From Methanosphaerula subterraneus (GTDB lineage: Archaea > Halobacteriota > Methanomicrobia > Methanomicrobiales > Methanospirillaceae): a stretch of DNA of 64,000 nucleotides. Of the stretch, positions 1 through 9,046 are shown one piece after another. How positions within the stretch are numbered: position 1 is the stretch's first letter; every line of letters starts with the position of its first letter. Below the pieces are notes generated by a model, which did no database searches, had not been told where the DNA came from, and saw only the letters and a program-made list of their open reading frames with translations. The DNA is taken from positions 1,798,001 through 1,862,000 of the forward strand of contig NZ_CP170508.1 in assembly GCF_052055875.1 (NCBI RefSeq), given 5' to 3'. The translations under genes were made by a program, and so were the position numbers.

Positions 1-835
1 TCCGGTTCACCCGGCCGCCGGCAGCGGTGATCGCGCCGGTCTGCCGGTTCATCGCTGGTAGGTCCGGAGCAGAGGCCATATACCCACCCCCCTCGACCAC
101 CGCCTCCCAGGCCGGGTCAGGCCCGATCCCGGGCGGGAGCGAGAAGAAGAGGTGATAGGTGAGCGACCCGAACTGCTCGCGGAGTTCGTGCATCGTGCCG
201 AACGCCACGATCTCACCACGGCGAAGGATCATCACATGGTCGCAGAGCGCCTCCACCTGGTAGAGGTTGTGCGCAGACATCACGATCGTCTTCTGCTGGT
301 CCCTGAGCGAACGGAGGTAGTCGCTGATGTACCGCGAGGTCATCGGGTCGAGCCCCGAGGTCGGCTCGTCATAGATCAACAGGTCGGGGTCATGGATCAG
401 CGAACGGGCGATCGCCACCTTCCGGCGCATCCCCTTCGAGAGCTCGCCAATCTTCTTCCCCTCGGCCTCGAGCGAGAGGGCGGCGAGGAGGGTCTCCTGC
501 CGGGACCGGATCGTCGCGAGGTCGAGGCCGTACAGTTCCCCGAAGAACCGGAGGTAGTCCGGGACGGTCATCGTCTCGTAGACCCGCGACTCCTCCGGGA
601 GGTACCCGAGGCCGGCCTTCAGGGTGCGGGGGTTCCGGATCACGTCGACCCCGTTGATGAAGAGTTCGCCGGAGGTCGGCTTCACGAGGCCGGCCATCAT
701 CTTCAGGAGCGTCGTCTTGCCGGCTCCGTTGTGCCCGATCACCCCGAAGATCTCACCCTTCTCCAGTTCAAAGCTGATCCCCTTCAGCGCCATGAACCTG
801 TCATAGTCCTTGACCAGAGACCGGGCCGTTATCAT
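1..835 (-). CDS. ABC-2 type transporter ATP-binding protein (C-terminus cut by window edge)
   Basis: ATPase subunit that should power the two membrane proteins encoded divergently at 915-3808. Reading from ATG at 835 (MITARSLVKDYDRF) the frame is open to base 1, giving about 278 residues. Visible motifs in order: Walker A GHNGAGKTT (residues 34-42), signature LSKGMRRK, Walker B with LIYDEPTSGLDP, and the switch histidine in VMSAHN. The order and the short region after the H-loop fit the drug/antibiotic/Na+ exporter ATPase family (CcmA/NatA type). The substrate cannot be told. The fact that the partner permeases lie on the opposite strand, only 80 bases away, implies a shared divergent promoter region. 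Family assignment is secure; transported compound is unknown. Confidence 0.93.
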   Translation of the reverse strand, partial: MITARSLVKDYDRFMALKGISFELEKGEIFGVIGHNGAGKTTLLKMMAGLVKPTSGELFINGVDVIRNPRTLKAGLGYLPEESRVYETMTVPDYLRFFGELYGLDLATIRSRQETLLAALSLEAEGKKIGELSKGMRRKVAIARSLIHDPDLLIYDEPTSGLDPMTSRYISDYLRSLRDQQKTIVMSAHNLYQVEALCDHVMILRRGEIVAFGTMHELREQFGSLTYHLFFSLPPGIGPDPAWEAVVEGGGYMASAPDLPAMNRQTGAITAAGGRVNR

Positions 836-860
836 ACCTCGATATTGCCCCAGTCACCGG

Positions 861-872
861 TTATATCTTATC
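861..872 (+). promoter_or_regulatory. TATA box for the ABC permease genes
   Basis: The sequence ttatatctta starts at 861. An archaeal start of transcription about 25 bases downstream would fall near 888, which is after the upstream in-frame ATG at 873 and before the ATG at 915. This is the reason the start of the permease is placed at 915. Confidence 0.5.
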
Positions 873-914
873 ATGATACGTAAGATTCATTCAGAGAAAC
901 GATCGGACCGTACC

Positions 915-2732
915 ATGCATCTGCTCGCACAGACCCTGACCATCGCCCGCTGGGAGGTGAAGCGGTCGCTGACGATGATGAGGCGGGATGTCCTCCCCCT
1001 CTCGATCGTCCTCTTCGTCCTGATGATCGCCGTCACCGGGTTCGCGGCCCAGAGCGGGATGCACCTGCAGGACCGGATGTACACGATCGGGGTCGACGAC
1101 CCGGTGCTGGCCGGGGTCTTCGCCGGGGACGCCCGGTTCACGGTCGAGACCATACCGGCCGGCACGCTGCTGCAGGGGACCGGGGGATACGACCTGGCCG
1201 TCACCCACGGGCAGGCGGTCTCCGCCCCGACCCAGCGGGGCCGGGCCGCCCTGCTCACCCTCTCACGGGACTACAGCAGGTATGTGAACGCAGTCTACAC
1301 CAGCCAGCCCGACCTCTTCGCCGCGTACCCGCTCTGGATCGACCTGCAGACGGTGAAGAGCCAGCTCGACTTCGTCGCCACCCAGTCAGGGCAGCAGGTG
1401 GCCGCGGCCCCCCGTGCGGACCGGCTGCCCGTCCCCGAAGGGACCGTGGTGCAGGTCTCCACCCCGCCGGCAGGGATCGATGCCGACACAGACCAGCTCC
1501 GCCAGCAGGTGGCCAGCGGCTCCGACCAGAACGACCAGGTGGCCCGGTACTCGAACCTCCTCTCAGCGAAGGGGGTGCAACAGCAGGATGGAGACTTCAA
1601 GGTCCCCTCGCAGATCTCCCCGCCGTTGCCGTTCGACTCGATCATTCTGGTCTTCGTCTTCATCTTCCCGCTGTACTTCACCTCTCAGTTCTTCATGATG
1701 AGCATCATGAACGAGCGGGTCGAGCGGCGAGGTGAACCGCTCCTCTCGACCCCGGTCCACCCGGTGGCGATCATCCTCGGCAAGGCGCTGCCGTACCTGC
1801 TCTCGATGTTTCTGGTGGCGACGGTACTGTTGCTTCTGATGCACGCCTCCCTGCTGATCCTGGCCGCCCTCTTCCCGGTGATCCTCTTCTTCCTGGCCAG
1901 CGCGATGATCATCGGGATGGTCGCCCGGAGTTACAAGGAACTCTCGTTCGTCTCGATCTTCTTCTCGACGATTGCGACCTCGTACCTCTTCTTCCCCTCG
2001 ATCTTTGCGAACGTCCACGTGGTCTCGCTCATCTCCCCGCTGACCCTGATCGTCCTCTCGATGCAGGGCGACGGGTTCACCCTGGCAGACTACGGCTACT
2101 CGACGGTCCTCTTCTACCTGACCAGTGCCATCCTCTTCTACATCGGAGTCGTGAACTTCGGCGAGGAGCAGCTCTTCTCGCAGCACCGGCTGCTCCCGCG
2201 GATCAGGGAGTTCGTCGGGACCGCCCTCTCGAAAAAGCGGCCGTTCCTCTCGCTCTTCCTGCTGAACCTCTTCCTGATCCCGTTCGTCTTCATGGCGCAG
2301 ATGATGACGCTCGTCCTCTTCTTCAACCTCCCGATGCCGTACTCGTTGGTACTGCTGATCGTCGTCGCGGCCTTCATCGAGGAGCTGGTCAAATCGATCG
2401 GGCTGCTGGCGTTTTTACCCGTCCTCCCCGACCTCTTCACCTGGCGACGGCTTGTCCCGGCAGCGGCCGTCACGGCCCTCGGGTTCCTGGCCGGCGAGAA
2501 ATTGCTGCTGCTGGTGACGCTGACCCAGATCACCGAGTCGGTCTTCGGATCGGTCCTCTTCACCTCGCTGCAGGTGCTCTGGATGCCGCTCCTCCTCCAC
2601 TTCATCGGAGTGTTGATCGTCGGGGCGTCGCTGAAAATGGGCGGGAAGCGCTGGTATATCCCCGGACTTTTGCTGGCGACCGGGGTCCATACCCTCTATA
2701 ACCTGGTGCTGATCATGGGGTGGTCGCTGTGA
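915..2732 (+). CDS. ABC-2 permease fused to PrsW-like membrane protease domain
   Basis: Membrane protein of about 605 residues. The N-terminal part (MHLLAQTLTIARWEVKRS, one TM helix, large extracytoplasmic loop, then a TM bundle) has the ABC-2 permease layout. The C-terminal about 150 residues carry all four motifs I associate with PrsW-type intramembrane metalloproteases: EELVK (E489-K493), GFLAGE, a histidine in LLLHFIG, and HTLYN (H592-N596). The fusion would link export to membrane proteolysis or, as in other CPBP/PrsW relatives, to self-protection or precursor processing; that is inference. The start at 915 is chosen from the TATA box; 873 and 810 are in-frame alternatives. The next gene overlaps its stop by 4 bases. 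Confidence 0.85.
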   Translation: MHLLAQTLTIARWEVKRSLTMMRRDVLPLSIVLFVLMIAVTGFAAQSGMHLQDRMYTIGVDDPVLAGVFAGDARFTVETIPAGTLLQGTGGYDLAVTHGQAVSAPTQRGRAALLTLSRDYSRYVNAVYTSQPDLFAAYPLWIDLQTVKSQLDFVATQSGQQVAAAPRADRLPVPEGTVVQVSTPPAGIDADTDQLRQQVASGSDQNDQVARYSNLLSAKGVQQQDGDFKVPSQISPPLPFDSIILVFVFIFPLYFTSQFFMMSIMNERVERRGEPLLSTPVHPVAIILGKALPYLLSMFLVATVLLLLMHASLLILAALFPVILFFLASAMIIGMVARSYKELSFVSIFFSTIATSYLFFPSIFANVHVVSLISPLTLIVLSMQGDGFTLADYGYSTVLFYLTSAILFYIGVVNFGEEQLFSQHRLLPRIREFVGTALSKKRPFLSLFLLNLFLIPFVFMAQMMTLVLFFNLPMPYSLVLLIVVAAFIEELVKSIGLLAFLPVLPDLFTWRRLVPAAAVTALGFLAGEKLLLLVTLTQITESVFGSVLFTSLQVLWMPLLLHFIGVLIVGASLKMGGKRWYIPGLLLATGVHTLYNLVLIMGWSL

Positions 2733-3808
2733 AACCAAGGACGATCTCTACAATCTGCAGAAAGGAGTTGCAGAGCCTGCTGAACGAGCGGACCCTGGTG
2801 CTGGCGATCATGCTCCAGGTCTTCATCGCCCTCTTCTCCTCATTCCTGATGGTCGGGCTCACCTCGATGTACGACCCTGCAGCGATCTCCCAGTACTCGC
2901 ATGCCGAGTATGGGATCGGCTACGCAGGGAACGACTCGACGCTCGCATCGTACATCGACCAGGCGAAGGACCTCCGGGTCTTCCCGATGGACCTCTCCAC
3001 CGGCCTCGCGGCCCTCTCCGAGCGAAAACTCTCTGCGATGGTCTATGTCCCCGACACCCGGCCGGATGCGACCGATCCGATCAAGGTGACGCTGTACACC
3101 CAGCAGAACGATCTCCAGTCTGCCGTTGTCAACATCAGGCTCAAGGAGGTCTTCGTCGCGTACGAGAAGGACCTCAGGCAGGTCCGGGCGGCCAGGCTGA
3201 CCGAGGTGCCGATCCCCCTCAAATTCCCCGCCCAGACCGGGGGGAGCGACTTCTTTGAGTTCGTATACGGGCTGCTCATACCACTGCTGGTCTTCATGCC
3301 GGCGATCATCTCATCGGCGATGATCATCGACCTGATCACCGAAGAGTACGAACACCGGACCCTCGAGGTCCTGCTCGCAGCCCCGGTCTCGTTCGCCGAG
3401 GTGATCTGGGGCAAGATCGCAGCCTGCCTGGTGCTGGTTCCGGTCCAGGCCGGCGCCTGGATGGTGCTGCTGCACCTGAACGGGATCGGGATCCAGCACG
3501 GGCCCGAGATCCTCCTCCATGTCACGGCCGGTTCCTGCCTGCTGGTGCTGCTCGGGGCCCTGACCGCCCTCCACTACCGGGAACGGACCTCGGCGCAGTT
3601 CATCTTCTCGACGGCGCTGGTGATCGTGATGCTTGGGGCCCTGGCCTTCCCCTTAAACCCCCTGAACCTGATCGCACGGCTGAGCATCGGGGCGATCGGA
3701 GGGGAGCACTGGGCGATCCTGGCCGGCGTTCTGGCCACAGTCCTCCTCCTCTCGGTGTTGACGACGAAGTACGCCGGGCTCATCACCAGGCGGTTCATCG
3801 AGGGGTGA
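2729..3808 (+). CDS. ABC-2 type transporter permease
   Basis: Second membrane subunit of the exporter, about 359 residues. It begins MKPRTISTICRKELQSLLNERTL, the typical cytoplasmic lead-in of NatB/ABC-2 permeases, followed by a first TM helix, a large external domain (residues about 50-165) and five or so TM helices from about 170 onwards, with the family motif ITEEYEHRTLEVLLAAPVS just after the second helix. The start is GTG at 2729, which overlaps the stop of the upstream permease (GTGA) and has GGGGTGG 5 bases before it; an in-frame GTG at 2720 is possible. Together with the upstream fusion protein and the divergent ATPase it makes a complete exporter. Confidence 0.88.
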   Translation: MKPRTISTICRKELQSLLNERTLVLAIMLQVFIALFSSFLMVGLTSMYDPAAISQYSHAEYGIGYAGNDSTLASYIDQAKDLRVFPMDLSTGLAALSERKLSAMVYVPDTRPDATDPIKVTLYTQQNDLQSAVVNIRLKEVFVAYEKDLRQVRAARLTEVPIPLKFPAQTGGSDFFEFVYGLLIPLLVFMPAIISSAMIIDLITEEYEHRTLEVLLAAPVSFAEVIWGKIAACLVLVPVQAGAWMVLLHLNGIGIQHGPEILLHVTAGSCLLVLLGALTALHYRERTSAQFIFSTALVIVMLGALAFPLNPLNLIARLSIGAIGGEHWAILAGVLATVLLLSVLTTKYAGLITRRFIEG

Positions 3809-3864
3809 TCCCTGGGACCGCCTCCTCCGGCACTGCTATATATCTGCACGAACAGTCTCCGGGT

Positions 3865-4125
3865 ATGGCAGAAAACTGGGAGAGAGCACGACAGGAGTGC
3901 ACCGCACAGGGGCACGACCTGATGTACCATGACTATGACACCAATACCTTCGGCACCTGCAGGAAGGGTGGCGAGCCGGGCCATTTCGTCAGGGGGAGGT
4001 TCGTCGAACACCGGTGCATCTTCATGCCGGCAACGATAGATCCAGCAGAGGCTGAAACCAAGGAAAAAGCGTTTCTGGCCGAAAACCCGGATTGGGCGTC
4101 CTCCCCTGGAGAGACCGGGCAGTGA
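3865..4125 (+). CDS. small Cys/His-containing protein of unknown function
   Basis: An 86-residue acidic protein, MAENWERARQECTAQGHDL onward. It has Cys and His in positions that could hold a metal (ECTAQGH, FGTCRKGG, EHRC) but matches no zinc finger I know. A TATA box (ctatatat at 3836) lies 25-29 bases before the ATG, giving an almost leaderless transcript, and this supports the gene and its start. It stands alone between the exporter and the signalling gene. I do not recognise a family and do not assign a function. Confidence 0.6.
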   Translation: MAENWERARQECTAQGHDLMYHDYDTNTFGTCRKGGEPGHFVRGRFVEHRCIFMPATIDPAEAETKEKAFLAENPDWASSPGETGQ

Positions 4126-4251
4126 GACTCTGAATCCTGTTCCATGAGGAAGTAGTACTATACAGAGCGGCAGCCGGGTCAACAGAGACACAATCCAGCC
4201 ATGAAGCCTCGATAGAAACCTATTTCCTCTCTCTTCATCCAAAATAAACAA

Positions 4252-6786
4252 ATGGATTCTCTCCTGTACGTCGACGACGAGCCGACCCTGCTTGAGATCA
4301 GCAAGGTCTTCCTCGAACGGACAGGGGAGTTCGCCGTCACCACAGTAGGGGGAGCCGGCGAGGCGCTCCAGGCACTGGAGATCGGCCCCTATGACCTGGT
4401 CATCTCCGACTACCAGATGCCGGAGAGGGACGGTATCGAACTGTTACGGGAGATCCGGAACAGGTATCCTGACCTCCCGTTCATCCTCTTCACCGGACGG
4501 GGACGCGAGGAGGTCGCGATCAGGGCCTTTGAACTGGGGGCTGACTTCTACCTCCAGAAGGGAGGGGACCCACGGGCCCAGTTCGCCGAACTCACCCAGA
4601 AGGTCCGGCAGGCCATCCGGCGCCGGAGGGCTGAAGAGGCCCTGAAGAAGCGGGAGCAGCAACTGAATGCGATGGCCGCCAACATCCCCGGGGTCGTCTA
4701 CCGGTTCTTTGTAAATGCTGACGGGACGAGGGGGTTTGATTACATCAGTGAGCGGAGCAGACAGATACTCGGCATTGAGAACGACCCGGCCACCTTCTTT
4801 GACCAGCTCGCCGAAGGAATGATCCCAGGGGACCGGGAACGGTTGCTGAGTTCGGTCCGGCATGCCATCAGCACCAGAACCATCTGGGAGTATGAAGGGC
4901 AGTACATCAGACCCTCGGGGAAGAAGATCTGGGTGAGCGCCGTCTCCAGCCCGATGATGGAGAACGACCGGCTTGTCTTCGATGGCGTCTTCTTCAACAA
5001 TACAGGCAGGAAACGTGCTGAAGAAGCACGCAACCGGTCGGAGGAGTATTACCGTGCCCTCTTCTCGTATACCGAGGCGGCGACGATCATCATCGAGGAG
5101 GACACCACCATCTCGCGGGCCAACGAGGCCTTTGCCGAACTCTGCGGTGAACCACGCCATGAGATCGAAGGAAAGGTCAGATGGATCGAGTTCACGGCTC
5201 CAGAAGACCTGGAACGAATGAAAGAGTTCCATCACCGCCGCATGGTCGACCCGGACGGGGTGCCTCCCCGCTATGAATTCCGGTTCGTCACCCGCCAGGG
5301 GGATATCCGCAACATCCTCGTCCATATCGGCAGGATCCCGGGCACCGGGCAGAGTGTCGCCTCCCTCCTCGACATCACCGACCAGAAACAGGCGCAGGAA
5401 GCACTCCTGCTCGATGAGAAACGGCTCGAAGCGCTGGTCAGGCTCAACGAACAGGAGACCGCGACGATCGATGAACTGGCAAACTTTGCCATGGATGAGG
5501 CGGTCCGGCTCACCAGGAGCACCCTCGGCTACATCGCGTTCTACGATGAAGACGAACGTGCCCTGACGATGTATGCCTGGTCGAAGGCTGCGATGGAGGA
5601 GTGCAGGGTCGTGAAACGACCGAAACGGTACCCGGTCGACGGCACCGGCCTCTGGGGGGAGGCCGTCCGGCAGCGGCGCCCGATCGTCACCAACGACTAT
5701 CTGGCAGAGAACAGCCTGAAGAAGGGCCTCCCCCCGGGGCATGTCCATCTGACCCGGCACATGAGTGTCCCGGTCTTCGACGGGGAGCGGATCGTGATCG
5801 TGGCCGGGGTCGGTAACAAACCATCAGCGTACGATGATGCGGACGTCCGACAGCTGACGCTGCTGATGGGCGGCATGTGGCGGATCATTCAGAGAAAGAA
5901 GACCGAAGCAGCCCTGCGGCAGAGAAATGAAGAACTCCGTCTTCAGTACGAGGCGCTTGCCGAGAACGATCGGGCACTTCACGAGAGCGAGGTCAGGTTC
6001 CGGCAACTGGCCGAAGCAACGATCGAAGGGATCATCATCCACAAATCCGGGATCATCAGGGACCTCAACGAACGCGCCTGCGAGCTCTTCGGGTATTCAC
6101 ATGGTGAGATGATCGGCAGGGACGTGCTCACTCTTGCCGCCCCGGGGTATGAAGATATGATCAAAGAGAAGGTGGCCTCCGACTCGTACGAGCCATACGA
6201 GGCGCAGAGACTGCGCAGGGACGGCTCGACGTTCTGGGCCGAGATGCACACGCATCAGATCACGGTCGACGGCGAGATGCTCCGCATCACCACGCTCTGG
6301 GATATCACCGAGCGTAAAGATGCCGACGACCTGATCCGTGCGGCACATCAGCAGCTGGCCGCACAGGAGGAGGAACTCCGCACCAGGATCGAGGTGCTCA
6401 CCACAAACGAACAGTATCTCCGGTTCCTGATCGACAGGGGTCGCGACGGCCTCTTCGTCGTCGACGCTGCGGCCACCATCACCGCTGCCAACCGGACGCT
6501 CGCACGCCTCTTCGGGAATGCGGCGCCGGACGAGATCACCGGAAGACCATTTCTCCGGTATTTTGCCCAGGATGACCAGGAACGGGTCGGTGCGTACCTC
6601 TGCAGGACGATCGCGGGAAGCGCCACTCCAGATGAGCAGCCAGGGGTCGGGGGCGTGCGGATCGCCAGCAGTCGGTGTACCGTGGAGGTGAACGCGTCCC
6701 CAATCTTCGAGGGGGGGCGGGTCACCGGGATGCATGGCAGTATCCGGGAGACCGCGGACCGGCAGTGGGCAGATCCAGGGATCTGA
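4252..6786 (+). CDS. receiver-PAS-PAS-GAF-PAS-PAS signalling protein without kinase domain
   Basis: Cytoplasmic multi-sensor protein of 844 residues. Residues 1-125 are a response regulator receiver: acidic pair D8/D9, phospho-acceptor D53 in ISDYQMP, T81 and K103. PAS domains follow at about 140-255 and 265-385, a GAF domain at about 400-555, and further PAS domains at about 575-690 and 715-838. The link motif GRKRAEEA / QKQAQEAL / ERKDADDL marks each PAS end. No H-box, HATPase, HTH or GGDEF is present, and the protein ends soon after the last PAS. It must therefore pass its signal by protein contact, probably to a separate kinase; such orphan sensor proteins are common in Methanomicrobia. 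No TM segment. Confidence 0.88.
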   Translation: MDSLLYVDDEPTLLEISKVFLERTGEFAVTTVGGAGEALQALEIGPYDLVISDYQMPERDGIELLREIRNRYPDLPFILFTGRGREEVAIRAFELGADFYLQKGGDPRAQFAELTQKVRQAIRRRRAEEALKKREQQLNAMAANIPGVVYRFFVNADGTRGFDYISERSRQILGIENDPATFFDQLAEGMIPGDRERLLSSVRHAISTRTIWEYEGQYIRPSGKKIWVSAVSSPMMENDRLVFDGVFFNNTGRKRAEEARNRSEEYYRALFSYTEAATIIIEEDTTISRANEAFAELCGEPRHEIEGKVRWIEFTAPEDLERMKEFHHRRMVDPDGVPPRYEFRFVTRQGDIRNILVHIGRIPGTGQSVASLLDITDQKQAQEALLLDEKRLEALVRLNEQETATIDELANFAMDEAVRLTRSTLGYIAFYDEDERALTMYAWSKAAMEECRVVKRPKRYPVDGTGLWGEAVRQRRPIVTNDYLAENSLKKGLPPGHVHLTRHMSVPVFDGERIVIVAGVGNKPSAYDDADVRQLTLLMGGMWRIIQRKKTEAALRQRNEELRLQYEALAENDRALHESEVRFRQLAEATIEGIIIHKSGIIRDLNERACELFGYSHGEMIGRDVLTLAAPGYEDMIKEKVASDSYEPYEAQRLRRDGSTFWAEMHTHQITVDGEMLRITTLWDITERKDADDLIRAAHQQLAAQEEELRTRIEVLTTNEQYLRFLIDRGRDGLFVVDAAATITAANRTLARLFGNAAPDEITGRPFLRYFAQDDQERVGAYLCRTIAGSATPDEQPGVGGVRIASSRCTVEVNASPIFEGGRVTGMHGSIRETADRQWADPGI

Positions 6787-6857
6787 ACGGCCGTTCCCGG
6801 GGGTCAGGCAGGAGGTTCAAAAGGTTTATCACCAGGAACCTTCAGTAGAGGATACCG

Positions 6858-7712
6858 ATGCAGATGCCCTCCAGAAAAAAACCCACACCACAATCCCTCT
6901 TTCCCGGAAAACTCCGGGTCGGGCTCGGAGGCGAGGGGGTGCTCAGGACCACCGGCCAGCATGCAGCCGCTCGGGCGGTGATCGAAGCCGCCTTTGCCGA
7001 GGGGATCCGGTACTTCGACTCGGCCGTCGCCTATGCCGGGAGCCAGGGGTACTATGGCGAGTTCTGGCAGGAGCACCAGCAGCAGCGGAACCAGTCTTTT
7101 CTGACCAGCAAGTCGGCAGCCCGTACCTATACCGGGGCGATGGCCGACCTTGCGCTCTCCCTTGACGCCCTCAACACCGATCACCTCGACCTCTGGCAGG
7201 TGCATGACATCCGGACAGACCATGACCTTCTGGAGGCGGAGAAGCCAGGGGGGGCACTCCGTGCTTTTATGGAGGCGAAGGAGACCGGGGTCGTCAGGTA
7301 CATCGGGGCCACCGGCCACGCCGACCCGGGGGTGCTCGCTCATGCGGTGGAGTACTGGCCGATCGATACGGTGCTGATGCCGGTGAACCCGGTCGAGGTG
7401 ATGCGGGACGGATTTCTGGAGACGATCATGGAACCGGCCAGAAACCAGGGGATCCGGGTTATCGGGATGAAGACCCTCGGCGCCGGCCACTTCCTCCTGC
7501 CTGAGTCGGGGATCACCGCAGAGGTGCTGATCAGGTTCGCCCTCGCCCAGGGGGTGGATCAGGTGATCGTCGGCTGCAGCACCCCGGAGGAGGTCAGGGC
7601 ACTCGTCACGGCCGGCAGGGCCGGGCCGCTCGAAGCGGATGAGGCGGACCGGGTGGCAGCGGCATTTCTGCCGCATGCGGCTGCGTTTGCCTACTACCGA
7701 TCCCCGGCCTGA
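6858..7712 (+). CDS. aldo/keto reductase family protein
   Basis: NAD(P)H-dependent reductase of 284 residues with the TIM-barrel signature of AKRs: IRYFDSAVAYAGSQ.YYGEF supplies the catalytic Asp and Tyr, SFLTSKSA the Lys, and DLWQVHD the His. The C-terminal part has VLIRFALAQGVDQVIVGCSTPEE, the usual cofactor-binding end. The substrate is not predictable. There is no ferredoxin-like Cys cluster at the C-terminus, unlike the longer archaeal AKR-ferredoxin proteins. A TATA-like aggtttatc lies about 35 bases upstream. In-frame ATG codons at 6858 and 6864 are both possible starts. Confidence 0.88.
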   Translation: MQMPSRKKPTPQSLFPGKLRVGLGGEGVLRTTGQHAAARAVIEAAFAEGIRYFDSAVAYAGSQGYYGEFWQEHQQQRNQSFLTSKSAARTYTGAMADLALSLDALNTDHLDLWQVHDIRTDHDLLEAEKPGGALRAFMEAKETGVVRYIGATGHADPGVLAHAVEYWPIDTVLMPVNPVEVMRDGFLETIMEPARNQGIRVIGMKTLGAGHFLLPESGITAEVLIRFALAQGVDQVIVGCSTPEEVRALVTAGRAGPLEADEADRVAAAFLPHAAAFAYYRSPA

Positions 7713-7793
7713 CTATCCCGGAATAGACATCACAGTGTTTATCTCCTGATACGGAAATGACTGCTCATCACCATCTCGTAAGGAGTGCAGTCG

Positions 7794-8459
7794 ATGACAT
7801 CATGGTATTCCAGTTTCCTGACAAAACTGACGATCGGTTTTGTGATCCTGATCCTGATCACCTCAGGGCTCACGTTCATATACACCTATGGGGCGACCAA
7901 GGACGCCCTCAAAGAGTCGACCCGTGATCAGATGACCAGCGTGGCCGGGATTATGGCCTCCCAGGTCAATGGCGACCAGGTCGCCCTGCTGACCAGGGGT
8001 GGGGAGAACTCCACAACCTACAGGGGGATTCAGAACCAGCTGCTGACGATGCGCAAGGATCAGCCCGCGTTCAAATACGCCTATATCCTTCGCGTGGTGA
8101 ACGGACAGGCCGAGTTCCTGCTGGACGACACCTATGGTACCGATGCCAAGGCAGCAGCCACCGGGGACGCCTATCCTGACGCCGAGATCGCCACCATCAC
8201 CGCCGCCCTCAAGGGACCGACGGCATCACCGGCGTTCCATACCGATCAGTGGGGGACGTTCATCTCAGGCTACGCCCCGGTGAAGGACAGCACCGGCAAG
8301 GTGGTCGGGGTGCTCGGCGTGGACACGGACGCCAGCACGATGATCGACCGGCAGAACTTCATCGGCTACCTGATCTATCTGATCATCGGTATCTCGGTCC
8401 TGGTGGCGGGAGCGATCGTGGCCCTCTTCTCGAAGACGACGAGGCGGGAAAATTCCTGA
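7794..8459 (+). CDS. membrane-anchored Cache-type sensor protein without output domain
   Basis: About 221 residues: a TM helix (residues about 13-33), an extracytoplasmic domain of about 150 residues, and a second TM helix (about 193-214) followed by only a few basic residues. The external part, with FKYAYILRVVNGQAEFLLDD and VVGVLGVDTDASTM, resembles Cache/PDC ligand-binding domains of kinases and chemoreceptors. No HAMP, kinase or methyl-accepting part follows, so either it signals through a partner or it is the kept front half of a longer receptor. The ATG at 7794 has GGAG 8 bases upstream; GTG at 7785 is less likely because it overlaps that site. Confidence 0.75.
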   Translation: MTSWYSSFLTKLTIGFVILILITSGLTFIYTYGATKDALKESTRDQMTSVAGIMASQVNGDQVALLTRGGENSTTYRGIQNQLLTMRKDQPAFKYAYILRVVNGQAEFLLDDTYGTDAKAAATGDAYPDAEIATITAALKGPTASPAFHTDQWGTFISGYAPVKDSTGKVVGVLGVDTDASTMIDRQNFIGYLIYLIIGISVLVAGAIVALFSKTTRRENS

Positions 8460-8524
8460 ACCGGACGGCAGCACAGATCAGCACCAGCCACATCAATGGC
8501 GAAGTGAAGACCTGGCGGGAGCGC

Positions 8525-8535
8525 CCAAAAAAAGA
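8525..8535 (-). terminator. T-run terminator of the acetyltransferase gene
   Basis: Downstream of the minus-strand gene ending at 8557 the minus strand reads CATCTTTTTTTGGG, a poly-T stretch of the kind that ends archaeal transcripts. Confidence 0.5.
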
Positions 8536-8556
8536 TGTCAGAGAGGATGTGAACGT

Positions 8557-8988
8557 TCAGGGGATTCGCCGCATCGGGGCGACTCCGCACCCCTTCATCT
8601 CGCCAAAGCAGAACGCAAGCCGCTCTTTTATCGTGGGGGGGAGTTCGTCCTCAGGGATCGCGACGAACCCGAGCGAGCCGTAGAACCTGACCAGGACCAG
8701 GGTGGAATGGAGGTAGAGGACCTGGTCTCCAAAGTTTTTGAGCAGTTCCTCCATCACCATCCGTGCGAGTCCTTCGCCGCGGTGCTCCTCTGAGGCATAG
8801 ACCCCGTCCACCTCGAGCCCGTCGGGATGGCGCCGGCACCGGGCCACCGCTGCGAGGTCTTCGTCGACAAAGGCACCGATGATCCGGTCGGTGGTCCGGT
8901 CGGTCTTCTGTCCGTGGTAGTGGACCCAGAGGGCCTCGACGAGCGGAAACTCGTCGACTGATAGTTCGCGTACGATCACTGTCACCAT
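8557..8988 (-). CDS. GNAT family N-acetyltransferase
   Basis: About 143 residues, MVTVIVRELSVDEF onward. The acetyl-CoA binding motif A is seen as DGVYASEEHRGEGLARMVMEEL, the usual Q/RxxGxG/A pattern with an adjoining helix, followed by the beta-5 segment LYLHSTLVLVRFYGSLGF typical of the fold's end. The substrate (amine, amino acid or protein N-terminus) cannot be told. A longer open frame reaches 9141 but lacks codon support; the start at 8988 leaves a TATA-like element (cttatg) upstream. Confidence 0.82.
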   Translation of the reverse strand: MVTVIVRELSVDEFPLVEALWVHYHGQKTDRTTDRIIGAFVDEDLAAVARCRRHPDGLEVDGVYASEEHRGEGLARMVMEELLKNFGDQVLYLHSTLVLVRFYGSLGFVAIPEDELPPTIKERLAFCFGEMKGCGVAPMRRIP

Positions 8989-9046
8989 GCACCTGGTTAT
9001 CAGTAGTACAGCACCTGAGACATAAGCATTGCCCAAAAGGGAAGGA

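Noticed and set aside
4444..5760. 438-codon open frame on the minus strand
   Set aside because: Antisense to the receiver/PAS protein, no recognisable domain, typical GC-rich mirror frame.
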